Shown here: one piece after another, positions 13,353-27,075 of the stretch
Layout: the number at the start of each line of letters is the position of its first letter
Position numbering within the stretch: the first letter of the stretch is position 1
Origin: Struthio camelus
Lineage: Eukaryota > Chordata > Aves > Struthioniformes > Struthionidae
Assembly (NCBI RefSeq): GCF_040807025.1
Contig: NC_090954.1
Span: 1,250,001 to 1,314,000, forward strand
DNA: 64,000 nt
Direction: 5' to 3'
Position numbers and translations under genes: made by a program
The notes under the pieces: generated by a model
Seen by the model: the letters and a program-made list of their open reading frames with translations, nothing else
Databases searched by the model: none
Told to the model about the DNA's origin: nothing

Positions 13353-14123
13353 CTAGACTGGAGGATTTTTAGAGGAGCTTCTTTGTGGTGGACAAATCAG
13401 TTGTGAAACAGAAACTTGAAGAAACAATGTTGAGAATCGTGTGATTTCCTTATTTAGTTCACGTAAACAGATGACTTGTCTGACTGTAGGGATTTTAATA
13501 AGGATTTCTGTGCGTTAATGGTTGAAGGAAAATGCCCACCATTTTTCTTTGCAAGCATGATCCCTGCTGATTATTCAGCCACCATTTTCTTCAAGCAACC
13601 TAGGAACAGCAGAGGGAGGAAGGGGTTGCTAAGTCCTTAAAATGAAACTGAAGAAAAAAATGAATGCATATAATTGGTTTCTGTACACAGAGATAAGCTG
13701 CTAAAATAACAAGACTGTGATTTGAAATGCTGGCTAGCCTCCTATGAGAAACTGTTGGCCTTATCCTTAGCTGGAGTAAAAAAATAATGAAATTCCATAA
13801 GAATAAATGGTGCTATGACAGCTTACATCAGCTAAGCGTATGACCCAACCCATTCAGGATATAAATACATTGCTGCGGATTTCTGGAAAGCACAGAGCCT
13901 GTCATTCTGCACTAACTCTCTAAAACCTTTTCCATGAAGACATGGTGATTTATTCAATCACCACAGCGGGACCTTGTTGATTTTTGAAAGAGGAAAGGAA
14001 AAAGTGCTAGCGTACTCCATCACCTCTGAGTTATAAGGCTGTAGAATAAAGTTGGCCACGCAACAAGATTATTAGGAAAGAAAATCACAAACATAATAAG
14101 CTGTGGACTTCTTCCCATGTAAT

Positions 14124-14532
14124 TGGAGCACATGTCCTGTGAGAAGAGGCTGAGGGAATTGGGCTTTTTTTAGCTTGGAAAGGAGAAGGCTTCAGGAGGA
14201 TGTAGTAGCAGCTTCCTTTTTGACTGTGAGGAGGTCATCTAGGAAGACAGAGCCAGGCTGTCTGCTAAGATGAGCGGAGTAAGAAGGAGAGACAAGAGCC
14301 AGAAGCTGAAGGAGGAGAGGTTTCGCCTTGGGTCCTTATGGATCAGATCTTGACTGTATATAACTAAACGCAGACATGGGCCCAGACAGGCTGTGGAAGT
14401 CTCTGTTCTTGGAGCCTTTCAAGACCTGACAGCCCTGAGCAACCTGGTCTGAATTCCGAGTTGACTCTACCTTGAGCAGAAGGTTGGACTAGAGACTTCC
14501 TGAGGTCCCTTGCTGCCCGAACAATTCTGTAA
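14124..14532 (+). mobile_element. Older CR1 LINE 3' fragment
   Basis: A diverged CR1 3' part in forward orientation. GAGAAGAGGCTGAGGGAATT near 14141-14160 corresponds to the conserved EERLRELGLFSLEKRR coding block of CR1 ORF2, here with a stop after LGFF. It is followed by a GAGCAACCTGGTCTGA-like stretch near 14437-14452 and by GGTTGGACTAGA near 14482. It ends at a degenerate ATTCTGTAAC terminus (about 14524-14533). The divergence is clearly greater than in the copy at 5.7-6.5 kb. A minus-strand frame of 72 codons across it (14364-14582) is an antisense by-product. Confidence 0.8.
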
Positions 14533-14534
14533 CT

Positions 14535-17500
14535 GTAGTGCCCACTGGAGGAAGTGAAAAGGTTTCTTCTGACTCCCATCAACCCTGCATCAAGTTCAAG
14601 CGTAATTTTCTGTTGTCTGATTCTGTTTCTGCGGAAGTCTTCCGTTCACTTTGAAATGGAGTAGGGCCAGGAGCTTAGTGTAAGAGGTTTTCAGCTGCCC
14701 ATACTGCATGCAAAACTGTACATGCAGTCACTGTCATATGATTTAATTCTGTGTGGATTGAACAGAATAGGATGTCATCTCCCTGAAGCACAATTTGTTA
14801 ACGGAGATAAAGGCTCCGTTCGCTGCTAAACTGAAAAAACTAGACCCAATAGCTGGTTTCAGTGTTATTTTAAAAAACGAGAACTTCAAAGACAAGCCAC
14901 TATATTTTGGTAATAATTCAGCTGCCCTTAGGTAGGGTACTAAATTCCCAAAGATTCTCATTTGTGCAAATTATACCCTGATTCTTTGAGAGGTACTTGC
15001 TCATGACCTGGCATGATGCATGGTCTGAATGCTTCATCTCTTTGTGCAGGCTCCCTGCAATAACAGATGTCCGAAGAATAGGCTGGCACCACTTGCTAGG
15101 TCATTAGAGATAGCAACATTCCAATATAATTTAAATTATAAAGAATGCACAGTGTAATGCATAGGGTGGGAGAGGGTAAGCATTTTTTTGGTTTTTTGGT
15201 TTTTTTTTTTTTTTTACAAAAACCTTTGTGTAAAAACGAGGTGAAAAGTGTTCAGTGATATGTGGAGGAGAAATAGAAAGAATTTATCTTTTGCTCTCCT
15301 ACTTACATGCATCTGTTGGCAGTAATTGAATATATCATTCCCAGGAGGAAAGAGAAGCAGCTCACCTGCTAGAATTCATGCATTAATTGGTGTGAATATT
15401 AAGAGTCTCTTGAGAAAACAGTACATTCAGGGTACTTTTTTTTTTTTTTTGGTCAGAAAGAAATGAATTAAGAATTCCAAATACGCAGTGGCTAAAATGG
15501 TTGAAATCCTGAAGTCAGAGACTGTGACTCTCACTCTGCATTTACAGTGGATGTTTGCCTCAACAGACATATATTGCTGATCTATACTGATGAATGTGCC
15601 CACCGTTCACTGTTCTCGGAAACTGAAAAAGGCATAGAGAAACTTGTAATCTGTGATAATTCTCCAGGTTCACCCTGTCTTCTTTCTTCACTTATATAAA
15701 AAAGATGCTGAACTTCTGTGATTAACCATGCAGTCTCTTATGGATTTGAATATGTTTCTACTTCAGGGAATGTGAAGTTTCCCAGTATTTTTATTTTTTG
15801 TAGCCAGTCCTAGAAAAATGTCTTTGGTCTGTTTCTTCGGTAGGCTTTTTGCTAGCAGAAATCCACAGTCTTGATTTATGGCAGGGAGAGCCCAATGAAC
15901 CTGTGAACTGTCAGTATTTTTATAGGGGATCAGGACCTTTCTTTTGAATTGTGTGCAGTGTGGTTTGGTTTACAAAAGAAAAAAAGGGCCCATTGCTTTT
16001 GTATCATGTTTAGAATAGGTACACAGAGAAATTAGGCATCCTATCTGTAAACAGTATTTAATGTATGATGTCTGCTCATCGGGCTATGATGTGCTTTTGG
16101 CACCTTTGAGACAATTAAGAAGAACCAACAAAGCGAAATTATTTCACGAAGCTAAAACTGTGATCAAACTGTTACGTTTATACCTTTTTGTTTACTATAA
16201 AGCCGTATGCATGGCTCCATGGAGTTACGTGCCATGGAAGTGGTTCTGCGCTAGGTCTTCCGTGACTGACAGAGTGATTTGGTGTCTACTTTTACAGTGT
16301 TGTCACCCTTGTAAAGGACATCTTTAATTTGAATGCCCTGTTGCATGTGTCAAGGCTGCTAGCTCCCCTGATTACTCTGCTGTAACCTATGGAATATTAT
16401 GTTAATAATGATCTTTTATAAATGCTAGAAACTACAGGAGAACAATGAAAAGGCAATTACAAAACTTGGGAAAACTTTGATTCACCACCCCATGTGGTGG
16501 ATTGCAGCTACATAGCTCTGATGATGGTGGTATAACATTAGATAAATTTAAGCTAGAATGCTTAACTGCAGTTAGTGAGGCAGAAATTTGTGCTGAGGAA
16601 TATATGCAGATTGGTCTGGTAAAGCTTGTGTTTGCTTCAGTCGGTTTTTATTTGGCTTCTTTGTATTACGATTATTTAGGAAGGCTTCAGGAGAACTTCA
16701 GCCATTTAGGCAGTGGTGATTCCAAGAATACTTGTGATCTTTGGATTGGCTCCTTACTGAATTGAATCCCAAATCAATTTAAAAATGTTTAAAATAGTAT
16801 ATGCAGTCTATCTACGATCATGTTTATCAGGTGTATTTCAGGCTGCGAACTTCTGGAGAAGGTAATGATGTTTCAACTTTTCTCTACAAGAAGAAAATAT
16901 AGATTGCTATTTATTTATTATTTAAATAGTATTTTTTGGATGACTAATTAACTGTGTGAGTTTGACTTTAAGAAAACACAAAATGTTCTAAGATATCTCA
17001 CAAAATCCAAGGAGGCAATTCTGATAAATGGACTATATACTTGATTTGCCTTGTGTTAAATAACCTGATGCAGGTACTGGTCAGCCCTGTACCGCTGTGT
17101 TTGTTCCTTGCCGGTCCTGTGCAGCTAACTCTGAAGGATATGGATATGCTCAGCAGGATGACTTCTGTTTGCTCTTCCTTACAAGAGAGCTTGCCCAGCT
17201 GGTCACATGCTTTAGGAAACTAGGAGAGGGCTTTTGTGAGCTGATTCTAGATATAGAAAAGCAAGTTTCTAAGGTGGCTGTGATTTGGTGGGCTTGCAAA
17301 CGGTGGGAGGTCTTTATTCCTCTCCTGGGAATGATGAGCTCAGTCATCTGGGTGCTCATCCTTGCTTTCTGCAACTTTGTTTTGCGCTGCTAGAAAGTAA
17401 CCTCAAGGATAGGGTCCTCAGATAGGAACTGAAGAAAAAAGAAGCTTCCAAACAAAAGACGTAAAGTGCACTGGAAAGTAGAGATTTGTTGTAAACATAC

Positions 17501-20500
17501 AGTGATTTTTCTGTACTCGGCTATCTCTGGAACCTTTAGCTTTCAGTATAGTAATTGCAAAAATGCTATCCTGTGTTAGTTTTACAGGTGCCAGCTCATG
17601 TAGCTGTTAAAAACCTTCTCAATTTGTAATGCAAAAAATGCACTAGTTTAGGTTTCTCCTGCAAATGGATTTAAATAGGGATCATCTCACCCTTCACTAT
17701 GAACTCATAGAAAGTTTGGCTTTTCCTTTGTGTAAATATTATAACCATCCTCTAAAAACTAATGTAAGCTAGGATTTATTCACCACTATTTTCATCTGTA
17801 GCATTTTAGGAGCTACTTAATTATGAAATGCTCTTGTAGGGGTAAAGAAAATGATAAAAAAAGAAATTCAGCATAATTCAGTTAATGCTTATGGAGTATC
17901 TGCGTGTGATATGTTGCCTCTGAAGACAGGTTTTTGTACAGCATAAAAAACATGCAGAATTTCACTTTTTAGTCAGATTTAAGGCTGGTGCAAAACAGTG
18001 CAGTTTAGATTGACGTCCAGCAGCTATGGATCTGGATCTTTGCTACATGGATTTATAACTTCTTTAATGTTCAGACCTTCCCTTGTAGCTATGCCTCAAC
18101 AGTTTTTGGTGGTGTAATCAATGAAAGAGATAAATTAAATGCAGAGAAATGTAGCATTGATTTTGTGATAGACTTTATTCTTCCAACAGATTATGCCTGC
18201 TTGTGGATAGAACAGGTCAAGAATTGTCCGCTAAAATGTGATTTCACTGGAGAATGCCAGTTCACAGGAACTGAAAGGTGTAATGGAAGTCAGTCGGAAT
18301 CAGTTCCGAAAAACTTTTATGTTTCTGGCGTTTCACTGAGCGGCCCATGAGCCCCAGTTTTCTGGGTCTACATAACACAGGGAAGCCTCAAAGGTTCACA
18401 ACTGCTGTGCAGTGCCAGTGGCAGAAAGGTAATAAGACTTGTTACGTTCATGGGCTGGGTTCCATATTTCATTTAGGAAATATCAAAATACTGCTTCCAG
18501 CATGACCTTTTTATTTCTATTTAATGGGAAGTAAAAATGATTTTGAAATGATCTGCTCCAAAAATGAATCTCTAAGTATTAAAATTTTGCTTAAAGCAGA
18601 GGTTGTGAGATCTGGTTTGTTGTTGTTGTATTTATGGTCTAAGTGTACATGGGCTGAAGGCAAAAGGAACAGAAGTAGGGCTGTTTAAAGAGACTTTCTG
18701 GGCGAAAAACCACCATAGTGGGATTAGATGGAGTCAGATAGAAAGATTATCATTCCAAGAGTTTGAAATGTTAGGAACTGGAGTCTGTTAGCCTGGTAGG
18801 TGCTCAGGGCTAAACTCCATCTTTTCGAACAGGGAGTGCTGAGTATGGAGAATTGCCTGCTGGTGTCCAGGATTTTGGGACTGCCGCACAGCCCCAGCGG
18901 TGTCCTCTGGACTGGAGCAGCAGTTGTAGCCAAATCACACTTAGAGCTGCAGAGGGCATCAGCCAACAGGTTTGACTCGTTTCCAGTCTTTTATCAGTGA
19001 ATTGCCATCCATAGGGCAGCCATCGGCGGTGAAGGACTCTTGTGCAGACCTCTGTGGCAGACCACCTCGTGTCGTGTATTCCTCTCTTTTTGTTAAGCTT
19101 CCTTTTCATCCCGCGCAGAACTTAGGAAGGTGTACAAAAACAGTTGAGCTGGCTCTCTGAACTGTGGCTGTATTTCATTCTATATAATAAGCTGTACTAA
19201 CTACTAATATTAAGATAGTATGCCGAGGGTGGCTGTCACTTACTTACTGGTTATAAAAATGCTTTTTGGAGACCCTGAGAGAAAAATGGCCGCTTTCACC
19301 AGCTAGAACCCCCCCCGTTCAGTAACAAGATTTGAAAGTCATCTAATAATGAGCACTGTACGAGCCACTGACTACTTCCCATAGCTCCAGCTTCCTGTGT
19401 GCGCTATCGGCGTGAATAAATGATGATATAAAAGATTAAATATCTCTTTGACTGACTTTGGGGACAAGAGCTTTAAAACAAGTAAGTAAATCTGAATGTT
19501 CTCTCATTCTTTCTGAACTGAATTAGGGGCTGTTTTCTGTTTTTCTTTGGTCCTTAATAACACTTATAAAAAATTAAAAGCAGTATTAAGAGTGGACTAT
19601 TAACTGGGGACTAGCATAACAAGAACTTAAATCTTCTTTGTCAGATCTCTTCTAGAGAGAGCTAAGTATCTGTGGACCTTACGGTTCCTGCGTATTTTAT
19701 GATAAAGTCATATTTTACATATCTGTCCTTTACATAGGTTCCTCTCTAATGAAACAGTTGTACGGAGAGGAAAGGACAGAATTAATCCTTAGGTATGAAA
19801 GTCAGATCTCTGAACAGATTGTACAAAACTGGATACATTTCTACAGCGTTTTTGCCCTCATGAAATCAGTACGTAGACACAGGAATTGTTAGATCGAATA
19901 CAGGTGCAGCAAAACTGCGGCTTTAATGAGTAACAGTGGTTTAGGAGCAAAGCAGAGCACTTAATGGAAACTCACTGGTGATATTTTGCCACGTTTACAT
20001 TTGGGACCTAATCCAAAGAACCCAAAAGAAACCCAAAGAAAATGAGAGGATTCACATGGGAGTTAAGTATAAAGGAGAAGGGCTATCCTATGATATGGCA
20101 TCGGAGTTCAGGTTTGACTGCTACCCCTCATACAAAGGATAGTGAGGTTCTCATGGAGATGCATATGCTGTAGGGTTACTGCGTAGTGGAGACAATCTTC
20201 AAAAAACAGGGAAGAAGAAAAACTGATCGTGAACCTCTCTTGCTGAGTTAGTGCAGCTTAATTAAAACTGAAATTGGAGCAAGTTCATCTATGGGACCAC
20301 AGATTTCTGCAGTAGTTGAATGGTCTTGTAAAAATCCTTTAAAATAAAGAAGAAGAAAGATCATGTTCTGTGCACGAAAAGATGAGGCCTGTTCCTCAAT
20401 TAACTGCAGATACTTGACTTGAGATGGATGTAAGTAGCCAAATCTATAACCCACTGCTTTTCTGATTTTGGAGGTTGAGTAGATGCCTTAGATCTGTGAT

Positions 20501-20859
20501 GAAACAAATAGAAACCATCTTTTTCTATTTTCCTCTTGTTTATGTGATACGCCAACGTGACCAAGCATGAAGAGTTACTGGAGAAAGAACTTCAGTTCTG
20601 TCAGATCCGATCTATCAGTGAGCAACATTTCTAAGCCCTGAGCTGTGTCTGACAAGGAGACGAGTACATTGCTTTGAACAGAGCTTGGGGTTTGCACTGC
20701 AGTGTTGCTGCGAACAAGGACAATTCTCCGAGTGGCTCCGCTGTGTGTGAGAGGCTTCTAATCCGGCCAGCCACAACAGCCCTACTGAGGCAGGGTGCTT
20801 GGGGCTGACTCAGCATCCACAGAGAATTTAATTTGCTCAAAAAATCTTTATACTACCAG
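14535..20859. other. No gene recognised; unassigned DNA
   Basis: AT-rich DNA with T-rich low complexity at 15183-15215 (T runs separated by GG) and a 15-T run at 15436-15450. Open frames at 16061-16327, 16502-16765, 17097-17393 and 18810-19109 (up to 99 codons) have no recognised domain. Several of them overlap frames on the other strand. Confidence 0.55.
15183..15215. repeat. T-rich low-complexity tract
   Basis: Runs of 6-7 T separated by GG, then a run of 17 T. This is simple-sequence DNA with no associated element recognised. Confidence 0.85.
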
Positions 20860-20907
20860 GGGGATGTCGGTACAAGCAGAGGATCTCATTCAGAACATAG
20901 AAGACTG
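20860..20907 (+). other. Possible short first coding exon (weak)
   Basis: An ATG at 20864, in moderate context (gggggATGt), opens the frame MSVQAEDLIQNIEDW. The frame runs into a perfect GTAAGT donor preceded by CTG at 20908. The sequence before the ATG has no promoter or CpG-rich character and only a weak acceptor (ctaccag). No family is recognised. The donor is the only strong signal, so this may be chance. Confidence 0.12.
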
Positions 20908-23900
20908 GTAAGTTCATCAGGGAAAGATGCAGATGAACAATGTTGTGCATAGGTAGCTCACAAAATAGTGTTCATTTGCTTCTCACTACCTCTCCTGCAA
21001 ACACCAGCTTGGTACGTTTACTCCGCTGTTGTATTTACCACTGCAGAGCAAGCCCATTTTCAGGATAGTTTGAGTAGGGATCAGTCAGGTTTGCATTTGT
21101 TAGCGCATTTGAGATAGCACTCACTCCATAGCACTGGCCTCCTCCTTCAACCTTAATATTCCGGTCAGATAAGTACTCCTGTCTTAAAAATATAAAACTG
21201 AAGAATAGAAAAAAAGATTTTTTTCCCCTTTTCCATTTTCAATGGAATAAAAAGGTGAGAAAGAGAAGACCAGAAAAAATAGGAGTAGGATAAAAATAAG
21301 CCAGACCCACAAAGACCAGAAGTAAAAAATGGAATCAGTGGTTTAATTTCTTCAGAGTTTGATGTCAGGGTTGTTTGGCTTTTTGAAGCGAAATTCTTGC
21401 TTGTATATGTTACTGCAGGAGAAAGTCGCTGGAGGAGACAGAGACACAGAACCAGCCTTGTGGAAGTTTGGAAGGAGAGAGCTAGGAGGCAGGAGAATAC
21501 AAATGATGATTTTCCCTAGGGAGAGAAGTGCAATTAATGCCACTTGTTGCTCATGCTACCTATTAGATGTTGAAGTGATAACTAGAAGTGGGTAACTGTC
21601 AAACAGTATCTGTTTCTCCTTCTCTTCTAACTCCTTTACATGCACTTCTGCTCTCAACAGTAAAAGACAATTCTGAATAATGAGATACACAGAACAGAAG
21701 AGTACAAGTCATCTTGCAGCCTGTTTTGCCCATAGTTATCTGTTCTCAGCGTGGAAGGTACTGCTTTGATTAAAATGCTGAATAATTCTTAATCATATTA
21801 CAGTGAAATGTGACCACTGCTCACCATGGAATGGGACATTTCTGTCACCTCTCCTCTCTCTTCTGTAATAGCAATATCTGTCTGCTGTATGCTGGATAAT
21901 GTGAGTATCTATTCCGGTTTCAGTTACAGTGAGATAACTTGTGCTTGACAGATCTCATTATGTCGTGGATCATCCAGTCTAAAATTTACATAGGCTTACA
22001 TTAAAAGCTATTATGCAGAACTCTTCCGCTTCGTGTGGTTTCGGGTAGGTAAACCCCTCTCCTTATGTCTCTCTATTTTTTTAAATAGAATCTTATACCA
22101 GAAAATTGCAGAGATGTAACAAAATCCAGTCGAGGTAATCAGGGTTGTCAAAGACTGCAGTGGGAAATCATAACCTGGGACTCCACAAAGCAGGTGAGTC
22201 ACAGCTGCTCTGAAAACAGTGGCTCAACATTTTTAGACCTTTAAAGTCAATATTCCTTCTACTCATGAAATTTCATTATCCTTGAAGTGATGATTTCCTG
22301 TTTTTAAAGCCTGCATAGGTAATTGAATACTGGCACAGACATTGACACAGAAGCCTAATTAAAATCCAGAACAGGTATTCACATAGTAAAGTTTCTTCTC
22401 AGTTGTCGTCTCATAAAGTTGTTACTCCCCCTCTCTGTGAAGAGTTATTGTGCCAGAGATGTGCAAAGGAATCTGGGCATAGTCTGCAGACAGTATATTC
22501 AAATGGTAAAGGCAGTCTGTGCCCAGTGAGCAAGTTATGATGTTTGTCCTTGCAAAATTGAAACATATGGTAAACAATGGGTGCCTAATTGGAGCAGTCT
22601 CTGGCAAGCTTACATTATGTGACCAGGTATCTGAGCATGGTACTCCAACATACAGCAAAAAAGCTGTTTTCCGTCACCTGCTGCTGCTTCTAACATTACC
22701 TAACGTAAATATCCTTTGGATGACTAACTAACCCCTTCCTTTCAAGTTCTCCTTTTTGCACTTGTGTCTCCTTCAGGACAATGCTCAGTTTCTACCTACA
22801 GTGTCCTTCAAACTAGATTGTGTTCTCTAATGCCATTGTGATTACCTTCGTGACAGAGGTCATTTTAAATTAAATAATATTTTGTGCTGTTTGCTGCATT
22901 TAAAAAATATATACCTAAGGTTAGGTGTGCTGGTCACCAAAAAAAAGTTTCTATTTGCTTAAAATATGACTTACCACTTCCTCTGTGCACTTATTTGAGA
23001 GAGTCAGAGAAGAAAACGTTAATCCGCTATTGCCTGTCAGCTGGCCTTTGTCTAAAAAGAAAGGCTATGAATTTAGTCTTATTTTCCTAGACTGTATTTT
23101 ATGGGGCCACATAGGAGTTCTGCTTAAAATTAAGCTTATCCTAAATATGTTTCATAATCAGCATCCTCATTTCATAAACATTGTTATAATATGATCGTAC
23201 TGGAGGGACTTTCATTAACTGCATTTGCCATGATTTTTCCTTAATTCTTCAAGCAGAATTCTGCTTCTGTGCCAGTCCATCAGTAACGCAAACTAGAAGC
23301 AGGTTATCATGTAAAAAATATACCTCATAAGTTGTATACATAAACACTGAATTGACATATTTGCAGTGGTATTGGGGGATATACAGAACTGGAGGGAGAG
23401 GGACTGCAGTAATGAAGTTAGTATTAACCGTGGTGATCAAATGACTTAAACAAGACAGATCTGTAGATCAGCTCATCTAGATGGCAAAGCCAGACAAGTG
23501 TTCAGACACAAAAGCCTTTCTTCAGCGTTGAAATCGAAGCAAACTTCAAGCTAAGTAAATGTTTGGAACAGTTACCCTGACTTACGTGTTTTCCTGCTTA
23601 GTATGTAAGAAAAGCATGGCCGATACCTGAGCAGCAGAGGAGGGTGTCAGCAGAATGGGAGGTGGTACGGTCCTTTCCCTGTGAGGCAGAGGGGCAGGCA
23701 AGCAGTTAGCATTTGCAGAGAGGCAGGGCTTAGCTGGACATGTGTTCTGAGGAAAGTGTTTTACAAACTTAGGTAGTACTGAGTCTGCAGTTTTTAATAT
23801 CCAGTGTGATTATGACATTTAGTTCTTTCAAAGGTATTTTGTAGGTCTCCTCAAGGATGACAGCTGAGAGGTCAGCAGTGGAGTGGCTGTTCTTCGGGAA

Positions 23901-24178
23901 GAGTTTGCCGATCGGTAGCCAGGTGCTTTTGCTCTTTACTGGTCGTCTGTATGAATAGGTATTTGTATACACAGTGGTTGATTGTTTCGATTGATAAATT
24001 TTTTATTAAGACTTTTGCCTCAGTGGATGAAATATATTACATGCTAAGCATCTATGTAGTAGGAGGGATTCTTTGTGAGGGGGACTCCCTGTGGTGATAG
24101 GCTGGCAACACGTGTCAAGGCATAGTGGTGTTTTGTTCGAGGTGTATTGATCTGCAGTATCCCGGCCTCATCCGTAGG
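20908..24178. other. No gene recognised
   Basis: AT-rich DNA. Open frames are all under 80 codons and lack domains or paired splice sites, for example 21352-21595 on both strands and 22422-22731 on both strands. A minus-strand AATAAA lies near 24000, about 180 bp beyond the stop of the open segment at 24179. It matters only if that segment is a terminal exon. Confidence 0.55.
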
Positions 24179-24707
24179 TCAGTTAGTGGGCACCGTGACT
24201 GCTCGCTGATGCTGTTTATACTTCCACGAGGCGTGATGACGATCACTGTCATAGCTGCTCAGTTGCCTCATTTCAAATGAAGGTGAATTTGGCTCTGCAT
24301 ACTGAACAGTTTTTTCAACTTGTACCCACAAAGATCTTTCTGTCTTTTTCATTCCATTGGCATAATGGACTGTGATACATTGCATAGTTTTAAATGTGAT
24401 CCTGGGCCTGCAGGAGACAGAGTCAGTGAAGTCAGCAGCTCAGCTGGTGTGCGACTAACCTTTTCTTGACTACAGCCGTGTCCCAGTGTGTCAATGTGAA
24501 TGTATTCGTAGGGTCAGTATCGTAGATTTTAAGGTCTTCAGTTCCTTTGCAACATGGTACGGGTACTAAAGACACTGAATAAAAGAAGTACCTAAACAAG
24601 AACTTGTGTCGATGATGATTTTCCGATTACAGCAAATCTGAGCAGTATTTCAGATTCATCTTTATCTGTGTCAGAATAGCCACGTTTCTCCTCTTTCAAG
24701 GGAACCG
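24179..24707 (-). other. Cluster of three open minus-strand segments in different frames
   Basis: Read on the minus strand, three open segments follow one another. The first (about 24707 down to 24605) reads TVPLKEEKRGYSDTDKDESE among other residues, then hits TAG. The second is 24574-24460, with acceptor tttattcag and donor AAAAG|GTTAGT. The third is 24407-24179, with a strong acceptor (ctgtctcctgcag), 76 codons including a TGA stop, and an AATAAA near 24000. Segments two and three join in phase through a split AGG codon. Against a normal gene, the intron between them would be only 52 bp, below the usual vertebrate size. The gap between segments one and two is too small for an intron and shifts frame. 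A decayed coding sequence, or coincidence, fits better than an intact terminal part of a gene. No family is recognised. Confidence 0.25.
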
Positions 24708-25020
24708 TCAGAACTGCTTAATTATTCCATTGCTGTACAGATAATAAAGGGATGAAGGTAGGTAGATACCTTGGACTTCTGGAAATCTGTGCACTAATGA
24801 GATTTCTTTGCATGAGCAGTTTCGGAAAAGTTCCTTTCCTGTATTCAATTTTACCAGCTAGGCAAAACCTTCTCTTGATGTTCCACCAGAGAATTCATTA
24901 AAATGCCTCAATTTGAAAGTTTTCCAATGGAACTTTGCAAATACACAGAAATGTGCTTATCAAAGGTGTTTTCAAGCCCAGGATATACAGCATATAGATA
25001 CCAGTTTTAAGAGATGGAGC

Positions 25021-25045
25021 TTTGTTTGTTTGTTTGTTTGTTTTT
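25021..25045. repeat. (TTTG)5 microsatellite
   Basis: Five perfect TTTG units followed by TTTTTGG. It is an ordinary tetranucleotide microsatellite. Confidence 0.9.
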
Positions 25046-26804
25046 GGCAAAAGATGTTAGTGCAGATGTTACCTACCACTGGACAGTTAATATACCTGAC
25101 TACCAGCTGCTAGAATGGCCATGACTATTTTGAAGGTCAGTGCTGATTTACATCTGGTAAAAATCTGGGTCTCCATTTCTCATGATTGAGTGGACCTTTT
25201 TAATTGAAGATCATTGCATGTTTTCAACAAATGAGCTGAAATAATAGAGGAAGAGTATAGTGCTTATTCTTCATTTTTGGCTCTGATGCTGCTTAGATCT
25301 TTCTGTTAGCAGAAGTAACCGAATCTTTTCTGTTAAATCACACAGGAGGTGGCCAAAAATGGGGAAGGAGTGGTAAGGCTTCTGTGACTATGACGTGTTG
25401 GTTGTAGTCCAGCTCTGCTGAGCAGCGCGCTCAGATAAAGTACCTGTGTGGCATTACTTCTTTGCATATCTCTCAGCCTGGGTTTGTCCCTTCCAGGCAA
25501 AATACAGTCCGTGGTGTTTCTACTGACAGACAATAATTTTAAACCTATCTGTTCAAGCGGCAAGAGGTCTTTCTTTATAACTTTTGTAAGGCAGCAAGAA
25601 TGACTTCAGGTATTCTGAAGTCCCTCTCTTTTTCCCTTTCTTTTCCCTGCACAGTGTGTTTTTTTAGGCTTACATTTTGTTTAAATTTATGGTTTTTCTC
25701 AAACCTGTCCTCCAGATTTCTCTGTCGTCTTCTGTCTCACATCGATGGATATATATTCTCGCTATTACCTCTTTTTACTGTCCTTTTCTTTTTAACAAAA
25801 GCTTAACAAGAAATGCGATTGGATTTCAGGTTTTGTTGGAAGTTCTTTGTATCTTCTTTGCAGTAATTTCCTTTCTTCTTTCTGCATGATTTTTGTGTAC
25901 ACTCTCCAATACATCTCTATCGTATTTCATTAATCTGGACTTGATTCTTTAGCTCCTTTGGCTAATCGTTCTGTGATGGAGTTGAAACACATTCATTTGA
26001 GGGACTAAAGTTTTGTGATTGTTTAAAGTATACCTGTTCTTTGGAGGAAACAAGCTTTCATCTCCAGCGTGATCAGTCTTTCATAAACACTACCTGTGTT
26101 AATGAGAGTGAGAAAAGAAATTGCATTTGTGCCAACAGTGGGAAGAAAATGCTTATTCATTAGTCTGTCAGGTTAGCTCATGTAAACAACAGGATTGAAT
26201 TTGTCTGCATGCATTATGCTATATAAATAATAATTAAAAAATCATGCAAGGCTCAAAGAGAACAAGATTATATTAGATAAGAGCTATGAGGGGGGTGGCG
26301 ATATTGAAGCAAATGAAGATAGTCTGAATTCATCAGTGCTCGAGACTGTGTGGACATCAGTGATTGCTCGTGCCATTTAGGGACTGCAAAACAAATGCAG
26401 ACCTAAAGCCAAGTTTTCCACAAACACCGGACTCTGTAGTGCTCTGTATCCAAAGAACAGTATCATAGAAAGGAGTAAAGGCTTGAACAAAGGCTTGAAT
26501 CTAAAAAGCTACGTCCAATCCATGTGGTTACAGCGTACTTTTAAGTCAAAATCAAAATATTGTTTAATGGTTTGCAGTTTATTTATATGGATAGTAATGG
26601 CTTAATATAGACTGTAGAACAGTGAAGACAAAACATGCAAATGGACAAATGTTGCTGGTGTTTAACATGCTGCGGTATTTCTTGTTGTCGTAAGTGATTT
26701 ATACTGTTGTTGTCTTAGCTTCTCCTGGCAAGTGTGAATTTGAAAACATTCAGAATCTTGCAGGTGTAGCTCAGTTGCTAACTTACTGTCCTCTTTCTCT
26801 TAAC

Positions 26805-27075
26805 CTACCTCTGCAGACCCTGTAGAGACTAGCAGTGCAGTGTTTGCAGTTAAAAGGCCATCACAGAGCATTAGACATTTATACTGGAAGTGAAATCCTG
26901 GTACAAAGAATTCGGTGTTCAAAATACTACTGATACAAGTTTTAATCTGATTTGCCTGGTCAGGACAGATTCCTGGCATGTCATGTGATTTTTTGGAAAT
27001 ACTCAACTTCCCAGCTGAGGAAAATGTGTAGACCTTCATCTTGTCTAGGGTAACTGGCTCTGAAGCATCATCTGC
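26805..27075 (-). CDS. Candidate internal exon, minus strand (unidentified)
   Basis: A minus-strand segment of 271 bp (90 codons plus one base) is open from an acceptor-like GAAATTTTAG to a donor at GTAG|GTTAAG; an alternative donor GAG|GTAGGT lies four bases earlier. With the first donor the leftover G joins in phase to the CA that begins the open segment near 24707, continuing as SAEVAVLTVPLKEEKRG. The peptide is mixed hydrophobic and polar, with several Cys (DQANQIKTC, YKCLMLCDG). No domain is recognised. The acceptor lacks a good pyrimidine tract and the downstream partner is disrupted, so this is a candidate only. Confidence 0.22.

Noticed and set aside
14364..14582. 72-codon minus frame
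   Set aside because: It is antisense to the CR1 fragment at 14124-14532.
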